Below, one piece after another: positions 40,065 through 49,384 of a stretch of DNA of 53,203 nt; positions within the stretch are counted from its first letter, which is position 1, and each line of letters opens with the position of its first letter. The notes under the pieces were generated by a model. The model saw only the letters and a list, made by a program, of their open reading frames with translations. It had not been told where the DNA came from and did no database searches. The stretch is from Pseudomonadota bacterium (GTDB lineage Bacteria; Pseudomonadota; Gammaproteobacteria; Burkholderiales; Burkholderiaceae_C): positions 1-53,203 of the forward strand of contig JAJZVU010000025.1 in assembly GCA_021845505.1 (NCBI GenBank), given 5' to 3'. Both the position numbers and the translations under genes were made by a program.

Positions 40065-41333
40065 ATGCGCAGCATCCCCGGCCCGGCTCCCCAGCGTGCC
40101 CGTGCGCGCTCGCGCAAGGGCCGGCGCTGGCTGGTCGCGCTGTGGCTGCTGCCGGTGCTGGGGTTGCACGCGCTGGCCCTGCTCGCGCTGGCGCGTCTGG
40201 CCGGCCCGCAACCGGACTCGCTGCCGCCGGTGCTGTACACCCGCGTGCTGCTGCCCCGCAGCCCGACGGTGGCGCAGCAGACGCCGGCGCGCGCGGCACC
40301 CCGCGCGCTGCCGCGCAACCCCGCCACCCGGCCGCCGCCGGCGCGGCCCGGCACGGCCACGCTGCTGACGGCGGCCGCGCCGGCCGCCTCCCACCCCGCC
40401 TCCCACCCCGCCTCCCGTACCGCCTCCCGTACCGCCTCCCCAGCCGCCTCCCACGCCACCTCCCGCGCTGCGCCCGGCCGCGCACCGTCCACCGAACCCG
40501 CGGCCAGCCAGGCCGCAGCCCCCCGTCCCGGCGCCTCCGCGGCCTCCGCAGCCCACCCGCGCGCGTCCGCGCCGGCGGCTGCGCCGCAGCCGCCGGCCGC
40601 CGCTTCGCCCGAGAGCGCTGCCGCCGCCGCCCCTGCGGGGGCTTCGGCCGCGCGCTCGGCGCCGGAGCCCGCGTGGCCGCCTTCGACCCGCCTGGAATTC
40701 CGCCTCACCGGCTACTACCGCGGCGCGCTGCACGGCAGCGGCAGCCTGGAGTGGCGGCGGCTGGGCGACGCCTATCAGCTGCGGCTTGCGGGGTCGGCGC
40801 TGATCGATTTTTCCTATACCAGCAGCGGCCGCATCGACGGACCCTGGCTGGCTCCCGAGCGCTACGTCGAGCAGGTGCTGCTGCGCAGCAAGACGGTCGA
40901 ATTCGACCGCCGCGCCGGGCTGCTGCGCTTTTCCGCGATGCCGGCGACCCTGCCGATCCCCGCCCACCTGCAGGACAGCGCCAGCGTGTTCATGCAGCTG
41001 GCCGAGCGCCTGCGCAGCCGGCCGCAGGATTTTGTCGACGGGGCCAAGGTGGCGCTGCAGGTGGCGCGCCCCACCGGAACCACCACCTGGGTGTTCCGGG
41101 TCGTAGGCCACGACACCGTGGCCACCGGAGCCGGCCGCCTGGCCTGCTGGCACCTGGACTACACCCCGCCCCCCGGCGCCGACCTCGGCGCCGAGGTCTG
41201 GCTGGCGCCCGAGCTGCAGGACCTGCCGGTGCAGATCCGGCTGCGCCGCAGCGCGACCGAGTACCTGCTGTTCACCCTCGAGCGCGCGCTGCAGCAGGCC
41301 CCGGCGGCCAGCGCGCCGTCGGGCTCGCGCTGA
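40065..41333 (+). CDS. DUF3108 protein with long Ser/Ala/Pro-rich spacer
   Basis: About 422 residues: a basic N-terminus, one membrane anchor (about residues 23-44), a roughly 150-residue low-complexity spacer of Ala, Ser, Pro and Arg, then a globular DUF3108 domain (about 210-410) beginning LEFRLTGYYRGALHGSGSLEW. The layout suggests a periplasmic domain held away from the inner membrane, as in TonB-like proteins. DUF3108 proteins are beta-barrel-like and of unknown function. An ATG at 40032 is an alternative start. Confidence 0.75.
   Translation: MRSIPGPAPQRARARSRKGRRWLVALWLLPVLGLHALALLALARLAGPQPDSLPPVLYTRVLLPRSPTVAQQTPARAAPRALPRNPATRPPPARPGTATLLTAAAPAASHPASHPASRTASRTASPAASHATSRAAPGRAPSTEPAASQAAAPRPGASAASAAHPRASAPAAAPQPPAAASPESAAAAAPAGASAARSAPEPAWPPSTRLEFRLTGYYRGALHGSGSLEWRRLGDAYQLRLAGSALIDFSYTSSGRIDGPWLAPERYVEQVLLRSKTVEFDRRAGLLRFSAMPATLPIPAHLQDSASVFMQLAERLRSRPQDFVDGAKVALQVARPTGTTTWVFRVVGHDTVATGAGRLACWHLDYTPPPGADLGAEVWLAPELQDLPVQIRLRRSATEYLLFTLERALQQAPAASAPSGSR
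40388..40470 (+). repeat. degenerate tandem repeat in the DUF3108 spacer
   Basis: Seven degenerate 12-base units of the type GCCTCCCACCCC/GCCTCCCGTACC lie in register with codons and encode Ala-Ser-His-Pro or Ala-Ser-Arg-Thr repeats. Confidence 0.7.
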
Positions 41334-41481
41334 ACCCTGTCAGCGCCGCCGCAGCCTGGCGCGTTGTGCGATCAGGGGGTGGCGGGTCCGCGGCTTGATT
41401 TCCGCGCTCGCGCCCCCACCATCAGCAGCAGACGACCGCGGGTCGCTTCCCGCAGGCGCACACCACCCGAAGAGGTCTGCC

Positions 41482-41757
41482 ATGCACACCATGATCTACG
41501 ATTCCGAGGCTTTCAGCGTGTTCCAGCTCGACTGGGAGAGCGAAGGCCCGGCGCGGCGCGACCCCGACGCCCGGCAGGGCGGCTTCGAGATCGTCGACAA
41601 GTTCGCGCGCAAGGAGATCTTCCTCGAGGGCCACGTCGCCGACGGTTTTCGCCAGCGCGTGCGCAGCCTGATGGAAGGCTCGCCGACCACCGACGACATC
41701 GACGACTTCCTCGACGGCTTCTCGGCGCTTTCGCGGCAGAACCTGCACGCCCACTGA
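41482..41757 (+). CDS. DUF3567 protein
   Basis: A 91-residue cytoplasmic protein starting MHTMIYDSEAFSVFQLDW with the conserved GGFEIVDKFARKEIFLEG, matching DUF3567, a family restricted to betaproteobacteria. An AGAGG lies nearby upstream. Function unknown. The 148 bases before it show no feature. Confidence 0.85.
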   Translation: MHTMIYDSEAFSVFQLDWESEGPARRDPDARQGGFEIVDKFARKEIFLEGHVADGFRQRVRSLMEGSPTTDDIDDFLDGFSALSRQNLHAH

Positions 41758-41847
41758 GCGCTTGCGAAACGCAAGTCGGCGCGCCGTACCGCGAAATCTT
41801 GTTTTGCATCAAAACGGGGGCGCGTCGAATCCATAGACTGGGCTGCC

Positions 41848-42201
41848 ATGAACGCCATTGCTGCCATGAACGCCCTCGCTTACTCCTCGGCTGTGCCGGC
41901 CCTGCCGGTCTCGACCTCGCAGCGCGCCCCTGCCGACACGATGGTGCGGGTGCTCAAGGCCATGGCGCACCGCGAGCGCCTGGCCATCCTGTGCCTGCTG
42001 CTCGACGGTGAAATGTGCGTGCGCGACCTCGAACACGGGGTCGGAATGCGCCAGGCCGCGCTGTCGCAGCAGTTGTCCCGGCTGCGAGCTGAAAACATCG
42101 TCGAAGCGGTGAGGCACGGCCGCTTCATGCTGTACCGCCTCAAATCCCCGCAGATCCACTCGGTGGTGCGAGCGGTCTGCCGGGAAATGTCGCCCAGCTG
42201 A
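41848..42201 (+). CDS. ArsR-family regulator with cysteine pair (BigR/SqrR-like)
   Basis: A 117-residue winged-helix protein with AMAHRERLAILCLLLDGE, recognition helix around GMRQAALSQQLSRL and wing VRHGRFMLYRL. Cys57 (in GEMCVRDLE, helix 2) and Cys111 (in VVRAVCREM, last helix) occupy positions like the persulfide-sensing pair of BigR and SqrR; Cys49 is extra. Sensing of reactive sulfur is inferred from that geometry. No sulfide-oxidation gene is adjacent. Start could be ATG 41866. Confidence 0.8.
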   Translation: MNAIAAMNALAYSSAVPALPVSTSQRAPADTMVRVLKAMAHRERLAILCLLLDGEMCVRDLEHGVGMRQAALSQQLSRLRAENIVEAVRHGRFMLYRLKSPQIHSVVRAVCREMSPS

Positions 42202-42204
42202 GCG

Positions 42205-42228
42205 CCGCGCTCGCTTGCGCGAGCGCGG
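42205..42228 (+). terminator. hairpin after the ArsR-type gene
   Basis: CCGCGCTCGC (42205-42214) pairs with GCGAGCGCGG (42219-42228) around a TTGC loop, three bases after the stop codon. No T-run follows. Confidence 0.5.
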
Positions 42229-42390
42229 GGCGCGACACTCGCACGCCGACGACCCGTCGGCGGTACCATCCGGCCCTGCAGGGGCCTCGCGGCGCTGGCT
42301 GCGCGCCGCCCGCGCGCAGCGGCCCGGCCCGGTGCGGCCTTTGCCCCGAGGCCAGCCGGCTTCGGCGTGCTCACGCTACAGTACAGCGCC

Positions 42391-43410
42391 ATGAACATCG
42401 TGATCCTCGACGATTACCAGGACGCCGTACGCAAGCTGGCGTGCTTCGAGCGTCTGGCCGGGCACGACGTCAAGGTGTTCAACAACAACGTCAAGGGCGC
42501 CGGCCAGCTCGCGCTGCGGCTGCGCGACGCCCAGGCGGTGGTGCTGAACCGCGAACGCACCACGTTGAACGCGGCCGTGCTGGCCCGCTGCCCCAAGCTG
42601 CGGCTGCTGGTGCAGACCGGGCGCGTCGGCGCCCATGTCGACCTCGAGGCCTGCTCGCGCCTGGGCATCGCGGTGCTCGAGGGCGGCACCGACCCGGCGC
42701 CGACCGCCGAATTCACCTGGGCCCTGATCATGGCGGCGATGCGGCGCCTGCCGCAGTACGTGGCCAACCTCAAGCAGGGAGCGTGGCAGCAGTCGGGGCT
42801 GAAGTCGCAGTCGATGCCGGTCAACTTCGGCCTCGGCCAGCGGCTGGCGGGCAAGACCCTGGGCATCTGGGGATACGGCCGCGTCGGCAGCCTGGTCGCC
42901 GGCTACGGTCGCGCGTTCGGCATGCGGGTGCTGGTCTGGGGCAGCGACGAGTCGTTGCGCCGCGCGCAGGCCGACGGCATGGTCGGCGCGGCCGACCGCG
43001 AGCAACTGTTCACCCAGAGCGACGTGCTCAGCCTGCACCTGCGGCTGCACGAATCCACCCGCGGCCTGGTCACGCTGGCCGACCTGTCGCAGATGAAACC
43101 CGACGCGGTGATGGTCAACACCGCGCGCGCCGAGCTGATCGCTCCCGACGCGCTGGTCGCGGCGCTCAACCGCGGCCGCCCGGGGATGGCCGCGGTCGAC
43201 GTGTTCGAGTCCGAACCCATCATGCGGGGCAATCCGCTGCTGCGGCTGGAAAACGCCATCTGCACCCCGCACATCGGCTATGTCGACGAACTGCACTACG
43301 AACACCTGTTCGGGCAGGCCTTCGACGCCATCCTGCGCTTCGCCGACGGCGAGCGCGGCGGGGTGGTCAACCCCGAGGCGCTGCGTCACAAGGACTGGGC
43401 TTCGGGCTGA
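42391..43410 (+). CDS. D-2-hydroxyacid dehydrogenase family protein
   Basis: A 339-residue NAD-dependent dehydrogenase of the SerA/formate dehydrogenase type. The Rossmann motif is GIWGYGRVGSLVAG near residue 158; the catalytic triad is Arg in NTARAELI, Glu in VFESEPI and His in CTPHIGY. The start MNIVILDDYQD is typical of a subgroup annotated as phosphoglycerate dehydrogenase-related. The ACT domain of SerA is absent. Substrate not known. It converges on mnmE, whose stop is 18 bases away. Confidence 0.88.
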   Translation: MNIVILDDYQDAVRKLACFERLAGHDVKVFNNNVKGAGQLALRLRDAQAVVLNRERTTLNAAVLARCPKLRLLVQTGRVGAHVDLEACSRLGIAVLEGGTDPAPTAEFTWALIMAAMRRLPQYVANLKQGAWQQSGLKSQSMPVNFGLGQRLAGKTLGIWGYGRVGSLVAGYGRAFGMRVLVWGSDESLRRAQADGMVGAADREQLFTQSDVLSLHLRLHESTRGLVTLADLSQMKPDAVMVNTARAELIAPDALVAALNRGRPGMAAVDVFESEPIMRGNPLLRLENAICTPHIGYVDELHYEHLFGQAFDAILRFADGERGGVVNPEALRHKDWASG

Positions 43411-43428
43411 AGCCGCGCGGCAGCGCGC

Positions 43429-44868
43429 CTACTTGCCGATGCAAAAGCGCGCGAAGATGTCGCCCAGCAGGTCATCGGCGCTGACCTCGCCGGTGATCTC
43501 CATCAGCGCCTGGTGGCCCAGGCGCAGTTCCTCGGCCAGCAGTTCGAGCGCCGGCCGCGGCGGCTCGAGCCACGCGCCGGCCTGCAGCAGGTGCTGCTCG
43601 CAGCCCTGCAAGGCCAGCACATGGCGGGTGCGCGCGAGGAACACCCCCTCGGGCATCGACTGCCAGCCGCAGCGGCGCAGCAGCTCGCCGCGCAGGGCCT
43701 GCAGTCCCTGCTGGTGGCGCGCCGACAGCAGCAGCGGCGCTGGCGCGTCCGCCGCTTCGGCGCCCAGGCGCGAGGCTGCCTGGCGCGCCAGCTGCAAGGC
43801 GCGCTGCCGGCCGACGACGTCGGTCTTGTTCCACACGTGCAGCAGCCGCGCGGCCTCGACCCCGCGCTCGCGCAGCTGGCGCACGATGCGCTCCTCGCCC
43901 TCCAGGTAGGCCGGCTCGTCCAGGCGCGCCAGGTCGTGCACCAACAGCACCGCGTCGGCCCCGGCTATCGCCTCCCAGCTGCGCTGCACGCCGACCTTCT
44001 CGACGGTGTCGCAGGTGTCGCGCAAGCCGGCGGTGTCGATCACGTGCAGCGGCACGCCCTCGATCTGGATCGACTCGCGCAGGCGGTCGCGCGTGGTCCC
44101 GGGCACATCGGTGACGATGGCCAGCTCGGCGCCGGCCAGCGCGTTGAGCAGCGAGCTCTTGCCGACATTGGGTTGGCCGGCCAGCACCACATGCAGCCCT
44201 TCGCGCAGCAGCGCCCCCTGGCGCGTGCGCGCCTGCAGCGCCCGCAGATCCCGCAGCGCGCGCCCCAGCCTGTCGGCCACCGCGTGCGCCTGCACGAACT
44301 CCAGATCCTCCTCGGGGAAATCCAGCGTGGCCTCGACCAGTGCGCGCAGTTCGCGCAGCTCGGCGGCCAACGCCTGCACCTGGCGCGACATCTCGCCGGC
44401 CAGCGAGCGCTGCGCTCCCAGCACCGCGGCGCCGGTGGTGGCCTCGATGAGGTCGGCCACCGCCTCGGCCTGCGCCAGGTCGAGCTTGCCGTTGTGGAAG
44501 GCTCTCTCGGTGAACTCGCCCGGCCGCGCCAGCCGCATGCCTTGCGCGCCGCCGAGCTCGAGCACGCGTTGCAGCAACAGCTGCAGCACGCCCGGGCCGC
44601 CGTGCACCTGCAGCTCGAGCACGTCTTCGCCGGTGTAGGAATGCGGGGCCGGGAACCACAGCGCCAGCCCGCTGTCGATCAACTCGCCCCGGGCGTTGCG
44701 AAAGCCCAGCAGCGTGGCGTGGCGGGGCTGCGGCTCGACGCCGCAGACGCCGCGCACCAGCCCGCGCAGGTCGCGCCCGGAGGCGCGCACGATGCCCACC
44801 GCTCCCCGCCCGGCCGCGGTGGCCACGGCGGCGATCGGCTCGGCTCGGCGAGCCAGCGACGAGCTCAC
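43429..44868 (-). CDS. mnmE: tRNA modification GTPase MnmE
   Basis: A 479-residue protein (TrmE) that with MnmG modifies U34 of tRNAs. It has an N-terminal tetrahydrofolate-binding domain (AAVATAAGRGAVGIVR), helical domain, an inserted G domain with GQPNVGKSSLLNAL (G1), DVPGTTRD (G2), DTAG (G3) and NKTD (G4), and the C-terminal FCIGK motif with its catalytic Cys. It follows yidC by 25 bases, the usual order. Partner mnmG is encoded 8 kb away. Confidence 0.97.
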   Translation of the reverse strand: MSSSLARRAEPIAAVATAAGRGAVGIVRASGRDLRGLVRGVCGVEPQPRHATLLGFRNARGELIDSGLALWFPAPHSYTGEDVLELQVHGGPGVLQLLLQRVLELGGAQGMRLARPGEFTERAFHNGKLDLAQAEAVADLIEATTGAAVLGAQRSLAGEMSRQVQALAAELRELRALVEATLDFPEEDLEFVQAHAVADRLGRALRDLRALQARTRQGALLREGLHVVLAGQPNVGKSSLLNALAGAELAIVTDVPGTTRDRLRESIQIEGVPLHVIDTAGLRDTCDTVEKVGVQRSWEAIAGADAVLLVHDLARLDEPAYLEGEERIVRQLRERGVEAARLLHVWNKTDVVGRQRALQLARQAASRLGAEAADAPAPLLLSARHQQGLQALRGELLRRCGWQSMPEGVFLARTRHVLALQGCEQHLLQAGAWLEPPRPALELLAEELRLGHQALMEITGEVSADDLLGDIFARFCIGK

Positions 44869-44893
44869 CGCGGCCCCCGCCGCGTGCGCGCGG

Positions 44894-46543
44894 TCACTTG
44901 GCCGTCGAGAACTCCGGGACGCCCATCTTGCGGTTGATGAACCACTGCTGCGCGATCGAGAAGATGTTGTTGGTCAGCCAGTACAGAACCAGGCCCGACG
45001 GGAAGAAGAAGAACATCACCGAGAACGCCAGCGGCATGATCCACATCAGCCGGGCCTGCATCGGGTCGGGGGGAGTCGGATTGAGCTTGACCTGCAGGAA
45101 CGACGTGGCCGTCATCACCAGCGGCAGCACGTAGTAGGGGTCCTTGGCCGACAGGTCGTGGATCCAGCCCAGCCAGGGAGCGCCGCGCAGCTCGACGCTG
45201 GACAGCAGCACCCAGTACAGCGCGATGAACACCGGGATCTGGATGACCACCGGCAGGCACCCGCCGAGGGGGTTGATCTTTTCCTTGCGGTACATCTCGA
45301 CCATCGCCGCGTTCATCGCCTGCGGGTCGTCCTTGTGGCGCTCGCGCAAGGCGGTCAGCCGCGGCCCGACGGCCTTCATGCGCGCCATCGAGCGGTAGCT
45401 GGCGGCGGTCAGCGGGAAAAACGCCAGCTTGAGCAGGATGGTCAGCCCGATGATCGACCAGCCCCAGTTGCCGAGCAGCCGGTGGATCTGCTCGAGCACC
45501 CAGAACAGCGGCTTGGCGATGATGGTCACCCAGCCGTAGTCGCGCACCAGCTCGAAGCCCGGAGCCAGCCCCTCGACCTGGCTTTGCAGCTCGGGGCCCA
45601 CGAACAGCACCTGGCTGGCCTGCTCCTGCGCCCCCGGGGCCAGCCCCGGCAGGTGCAGCAGCACCCCGGTTGCGTACAGGCCGTCGGGAAGCTTGCGCAT
45701 GTAGAACTCGCGCGCGCCGCGATAGGGCTGCGGCAGCCAGGCCGCAGCGAAGTACTGCTGCAGCACGGCGACCCAGCCGTCGCTGGCCTGGCGGGTCTTG
45801 GGCTGGTCGTGGAAATCGGAGAACTCGAACTTCTGGAACTTGGCCGCACTGTCGTACAGCGCCGCGCCGAAGAAGGTGTGATAGAAGTGGGTGCCCTCGG
45901 AAGGGTTGTGGCCGTCACGAACCAGCTGCATGTACAGCTGCGGCCGCAGCTCGACCGAGCCCTTGTTGACCACGGTGTCGCGCACATCGATCGCATAGCT
46001 GCCGCGATGGAAGGTGTAGCTGCGCGTGAGCTGCACCCCGCCGACCACCGGCGAGCGGAAGCTCACGGTCAGCGACTTCGCCTGGCCCATGTCCAGCGGC
46101 CCGGGCAACAGGGTCATCGGCGTCTGGTGGTTGGGGAAGTCCCCTCCGACCAGACCGCTTTGCGCGACATAGGTGCGCTGGCCGTTCTGCTCGAACAGCA
46201 CCATGCGCTTGGCCGAGTCGTTCTGGCTTTGGTACTTGCGCAGCCCCGCGTACACCACGCTGGCGCCCTGGCTGGAGATCTTCAGGTCGAGCAGGTCGGT
46301 GCGCACCTCGGTCAGCGTGGCCGGCTGCTGCGTCGGGCGGGCCGGCGCGAGTTGCGGAGCCGCGGCCGGGCCGCTGGCCAGCGACGAAGGCACGCCGCTC
46401 GTCGGCGCGGCCGGCTGACTCGCGACGGGTTTCGGGGGTTCGCCGAACAGTCCGCCTTCGCCCTTCGAGCGCAGCCAGGAGTTATAAAGAAAAATCACCG
46501 AAACGGTGAAGATCACCCACAAAATGGAACGGCGATAGTCCAT
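44894..46543 (-). CDS. yidC: membrane protein insertase YidC
   Basis: A 549-residue inner-membrane insertase of the Gram-negative type. MDYRRSILWVIF at the N-terminus is the first membrane segment, followed by a large periplasmic domain (about residues 60-340), then the conserved core of five segments with the GCLPVVIQIPVFIALYWVL element. It inserts proteins alone or with Sec. The ATG at 46543 follows AGGA at normal spacing; 46549 is an alternative. Confidence 0.96.
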   Translation of the reverse strand: MDYRRSILWVIFTVSVIFLYNSWLRSKGEGGLFGEPPKPVASQPAAPTSGVPSSLASGPAAAPQLAPARPTQQPATLTEVRTDLLDLKISSQGASVVYAGLRKYQSQNDSAKRMVLFEQNGQRTYVAQSGLVGGDFPNHQTPMTLLPGPLDMGQAKSLTVSFRSPVVGGVQLTRSYTFHRGSYAIDVRDTVVNKGSVELRPQLYMQLVRDGHNPSEGTHFYHTFFGAALYDSAAKFQKFEFSDFHDQPKTRQASDGWVAVLQQYFAAAWLPQPYRGAREFYMRKLPDGLYATGVLLHLPGLAPGAQEQASQVLFVGPELQSQVEGLAPGFELVRDYGWVTIIAKPLFWVLEQIHRLLGNWGWSIIGLTILLKLAFFPLTAASYRSMARMKAVGPRLTALRERHKDDPQAMNAAMVEMYRKEKINPLGGCLPVVIQIPVFIALYWVLLSSVELRGAPWLGWIHDLSAKDPYYVLPLVMTATSFLQVKLNPTPPDPMQARLMWIMPLAFSVMFFFFPSGLVLYWLTNNIFSIAQQWFINRKMGVPEFSTAK

Positions 46544-46650
46544 GTGCATTCCTGCTGCGGTGCGGCGGCAAGGTCCCCGCACCGGGTCGATGAGTCGCGA
46601 CGGAACCGCTTATTAGAACCGATGGCGGTGCGTCCCGGAGATTCCATGCG

Positions 46651-46941
46651 TCACCCGGCGGTGTCGCCCTTGCCGGAAGGCTGCTGGTCGGGCGCCTGCT
46701 CGGCGCGCCAACCGGCCCAGCGGAAGCGTTGCGGCACCGGGTCGTCGCCGCCGCGGCACCAGGGGTGGCAACGCGCGACGCGCAGCGCTCCCAGGTAGCT
46801 GCCGCGCGCCGCCCCGAAGCGCCGCAGCGCTTCCAGCGTGTAGTTCGAACAGGTCGGCGTGAAACGGCACTGGCCGCCGACCCAGGGGCTGAGCAGCAGT
46901 TGATAGCCGCGCAGCAGGACGATCAGCAGGCGGGCGATCAC
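46651..46941 (-). CDS. yidD: membrane protein insertion efficiency factor YidD
   Basis: A 96-residue protein with an amphipathic N-terminus ([17 protein letters not shown]), [17 protein letters not shown] and [13 protein letters not shown], all typical of YidD. It starts with GTG in a GTGA overlap with rnpA. It supports YidC-dependent insertion. Confidence 0.95.
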   Translation of the reverse strand: MIARLLIVLLRGYQLLLSPWVGGQCRFTPTCSNYTLEALRRFGAARGSYLGALRVARCHPWCRGGDDPVPQRFRWAGWRAEQAPDQQPSGKGDTAG

Positions 46942-47426
46942 GGTGTCTCGGCGCGTCTGCGCGCGCCCTCGCCGGGCTGTTGCGACCGCTCCCATTGCCC
47001 CAGCAACTGCTCCAGCAGTCCGTGCAGATAGCGCCGCAGCGGCAGCGACTGCTGGCTTCGCCATTGGGCATCGAGGCCGCGCTGCAGGCGCAGCACCAGC
47101 ACCGGCAACGCCGCGGCGTCGGCCGGCCGATGGTGGCTGCGCAGATGGGCGCGCACGCGCTCGCGTGCGATGCGCCGGATCAGGTTGCGGCGAGCCGCAT
47201 GGCGGCACTGCTTGCGCGCCAGCACGAAGCCCAGCGCGCACGCAGGCGAGGTGCCGGCGGCAGGCAACGCGTCGGCCGGGTTCGCAACCCGGAAATGCAG
47301 CCGCAACTCGCCGGCCTGCACCCAGCGGCTGCGCAGCGAGACGGCAAAGGATTCGGGCCTGGACAGCGGCAGCAGGCGCACCGGCGGCAAGCGCTCGCCG
47401 GGCTGCTGGGCACCGCCTGGATTCAT
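46938..47426 (-). CDS. rnpA: ribonuclease P protein component RnpA
   Basis: A 162-residue basic protein that helps the RNase P RNA process tRNA 5' ends. The RNR-type motif appears as [16 protein letters not shown] near residue 83. It is longer than E. coli RnpA (119) because of N- and C-terminal extensions. It lies 42 bases after rpmH, as in most bacteria, and overlaps yidD. Confidence 0.94.
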   Translation of the reverse strand: MNPGGAQQPGERLPPVRLLPLSRPESFAVSLRSRWVQAGELRLHFRVANPADALPAAGTSPACALGFVLARKQCRHAARRNLIRRIARERVRAHLRSHHRPADAAALPVLVLRLQRGLDAQWRSQQSLPLRRYLHGLLEQLLGQWERSQQPGEGARRRAETP

Positions 47427-47468
47427 GCTGGCAAGCCTCGGCGGTCGCGCCGAGCGCCCGCGGCGGAC

Positions 47469-47603
47469 TCAGACGGCCAGGCGCTTGCGGCCCTTGGCAC
47501 GACGCGCATTGATCACCGCGCGGCCACCGGCTGTGCGCATGCGCACCAGGAAGCCATGGGTACGCTTGCGACGGGTCTTCGACGGCTGGTAGGTACGTTT
47601 CAT
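47469..47603 (-). CDS. rpmH: 50S ribosomal protein L34
   Basis: A 44-residue protein, [18 protein letters not shown] at the start and [11 protein letters not shown] at the end, of exactly the usual length. It is the first gene of the leftward rpmH-rnpA-yidD-yidC-mnmE cluster. Confidence 0.98.
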   Translation of the reverse strand: MKRTYQPSKTRRKRTHGFLVRMRTAGGRAVINARRAKGRKRLAV

Positions 47604-47672
47604 GATGGTGGCAAAACTGCTCGGGCCCGGCTTGGCTGGGGCCCCGGGCGCAACGCATGAAAAAAGCATGCC

Positions 47673-47701
47673 ATTTCACCAAACGACCGGGGTTTTGTCA
47701 A
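47673..47701 (-). promoter_or_regulatory. rpmH promoter
   Basis: On the minus strand, a perfect TTGACA (47701-47696), 17-base spacer and TGAAAT (47678-47673). Transcription would begin near 47666, about 60 bases before the rpmH ATG. Confidence 0.75.
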
Positions 47702-47779
47702 TGTCCACCGCGACCGCGGGGTCACCCGCCGCGCCGCGCCGGCACCGCCCGCGCGGCCGCGTACCAGGGTCGCCCCGGC

Positions 47780-47788
47780 TGTGGATAA
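47780..47788 (-). other. DnaA box
   Basis: TGTGGATAA, the exact reverse complement of TTATCCACA. It overlaps where the -35 of a dnaA promoter would lie if TAGAAT at 47804-47809 is the -10, which suggests DnaA autoregulation. Confidence 0.85.
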
Positions 47789-47950
47789 CTCGGTCCGATG
47801 GTCTAGAATCAAACGCCCGATCCCTGGATGGCTGCCGACTCGCCGCTGCACTGCGCGGCGAAGCCGGCTGTCGTCGCCTTGTTTCCAGGCCCGAGCAGCT
47901 GCCCACGGCGGTGGCGGCGGCCCAACCTGCGCCCGGCACCCGAATCGTTC

Positions 47951-49384
47951 ATGTCTCTCGAACCGCTCTGGCAGGCTTGCTGCTCCCAGCTGGCCAGCGA
48001 AATCCCCCCCCAGCAGTTCGCTGCCTGGATCAAGCCCCTGCTCGCTCCCCAGTGGAGCGCGGACGGGACGACGGCCGTGCTGGCGGTTCCCAATCGCTTC
48101 AAGATGGACTGGCTGCGCTCGCAATACGCGCAGCGCATCGCCCAGGCGCTGGCGGTGGCCGCGGGGCGTCCGGTGCAACTCGAGTTTGTCATCCACAAAC
48201 CCCAGGCAGCGCGCTCGCAGGGCGCGGCGAGGGCCGAGCCGAACGGGCTCGCGGCACCGGCAGCCGTGCCCGCGGACGCGCCGGCCGCAGCGGCCGCAGC
48301 GGCCCAACCGTCCGCCGCCGACGGCGAAGCCGCGTCGGCGCTGGAGGCGATCGAGGCGCTGGAGCGCTCGCGGCTCAACCCGCTGCTCAGCTTCGAGACC
48401 CTGGTCGCCGGCAAGGCCAACCAGCTCGCCCGCGCGGCCGCGCTGCAGGTCGCCGAAAACCCCGGCAAGTCCTACAACCCGCTGTTCCTCTACGGGGGCG
48501 TCGGCCTGGGCAAGACCCACCTGGTGCAGGCGGTGGGCAATGCCCTGCTGGCGACCCGCCCGGGGGCGCGCATCCGCTACCTGCAGGCCGAGCAGTTCGT
48601 CAGCGAGGTCGTCAGGGCGTACCAGCGCAAGACCTTCGACGACTTCAAGCGCTACTACCACGCCCTCGACCTGCTGCTGATCGACGATGTGCAGTTCTTC
48701 GCGGGCAAGGAAAAGACCCAGGAGGAATTCTTCTACACCTTCGAGGCGCTGACCGCCAAGCGCTCGCAGATCATCCTGACCAGCGACACCTACCCGAAGG
48801 AACTCCAGGAAATCGACGCCCGCCTGACCTCGCGCTTCGACTCCGGGCTGACCGTGGCGATCGAGCCGCCCGAGCTGGAAATGCGCGTGGCCATCCTGCT
48901 GCGCAAGGCCGAGGCCGAGCACGCCAGCCTGGGCGAGGACGTGGCCTTCTTCGTCGCCAAGAACGTGCGCTCCAACGTGCGCGAGCTCGAAGGGGCGCTG
49001 CGCAAGATCCTGGCCTACGCGCGCTTTTCCGGCGAATCCATCTCGATAGGGCTGGCCCGCGACGCGCTGAAGGACCTGCTGTCGCTGCAGAACCGCCAGA
49101 TCTCGGTGGAGAACATCCAGAAGACGGTCGCCGACTTCTACAAGATCAAGGTGGCCGAGATGTATTCCAAGCGCCGCCCGGCCTCGATCGCCCGCCCGCG
49201 ACAGATCGCGATGTACCTGGCCAAGGAGCTGACCCAGAAGAGCCTGCCCGAGATCGGCGAACTGTTCGGCGGACGCGACCACACCACCGTGCTGCACGCG
49301 GTGCGCAAGGTCGCGCAGGAACGCACGCGGCTGCAGGAACTCAACCAGCAGTTGCACGTTCTCGAGCAGACCCTCAAGGGCTGA
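47951..49384 (+). CDS. dnaA: chromosomal replication initiator DnaA
   Basis: A 477-residue initiator. Domain I is at 1-85, an Ala-rich linker at about 90-140, the AAA+ domain carries [10 protein letters not shown] (about 180) and [10 protein letters not shown] (about 240), and the C-terminal DNA-binding domain has [14 protein letters not shown]. The ATG at 47951 (MSLEPLWQ) fits the family; an in-frame ATG at 47828 would add 41 poor residues. Confidence 0.97.
   Translation: MSLEPLWQACCSQLASEIPPQQFAAWIKPLLAPQWSADGTTAVLAVPNRFKMDWLRSQYAQRIAQALAVAAGRPVQLEFVIHKPQAARSQGAARAEPNGLAAPAAVPADAPAAAAAAAQPSAADGEAASALEAIEALERSRLNPLLSFETLVAGKANQLARAAALQVAENPGKSYNPLFLYGGVGLGKTHLVQAVGNALLATRPGARIRYLQAEQFVSEVVRAYQRKTFDDFKRYYHALDLLLIDDVQFFAGKEKTQEEFFYTFEALTAKRSQIILTSDTYPKELQEIDARLTSRFDSGLTVAIEPPELEMRVAILLRKAEAEHASLGEDVAFFVAKNVRSNVRELEGALRKILAYARFSGESISIGLARDALKDLLSLQNRQISVENIQKTVADFYKIKVAEMYSKRRPASIARPRQIAMYLAKELTQKSLPEIGELFGGRDHTTVLHAVRKVAQERTRLQELNQQLHVLEQTLKG

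Larger units (their letters stand above)
47604..47950. other. rpmH-dnaA intergenic region, candidate origin
   Basis: This 347-base gap between divergent rpmH and dnaA holds the rpmH promoter, one perfect DnaA box and a -10-like element for dnaA. Only one good DnaA box is visible, so a full oriC here is unproven; the dnaA-dnaN gap is the other candidate. Confidence 0.5.

Noticed and set aside
40388..40470. CRISPR-like repeat array
   Set aside because: Units are 12 bases, contiguous and in codon register, so this is a coding repeat with no spacers.
42300..42390. Upstream GTG start at 42367 for the 2-hydroxyacid dehydrogenase
   Set aside because: The family start is MNIVILDDY at 42391; the added residues are not conserved in character.
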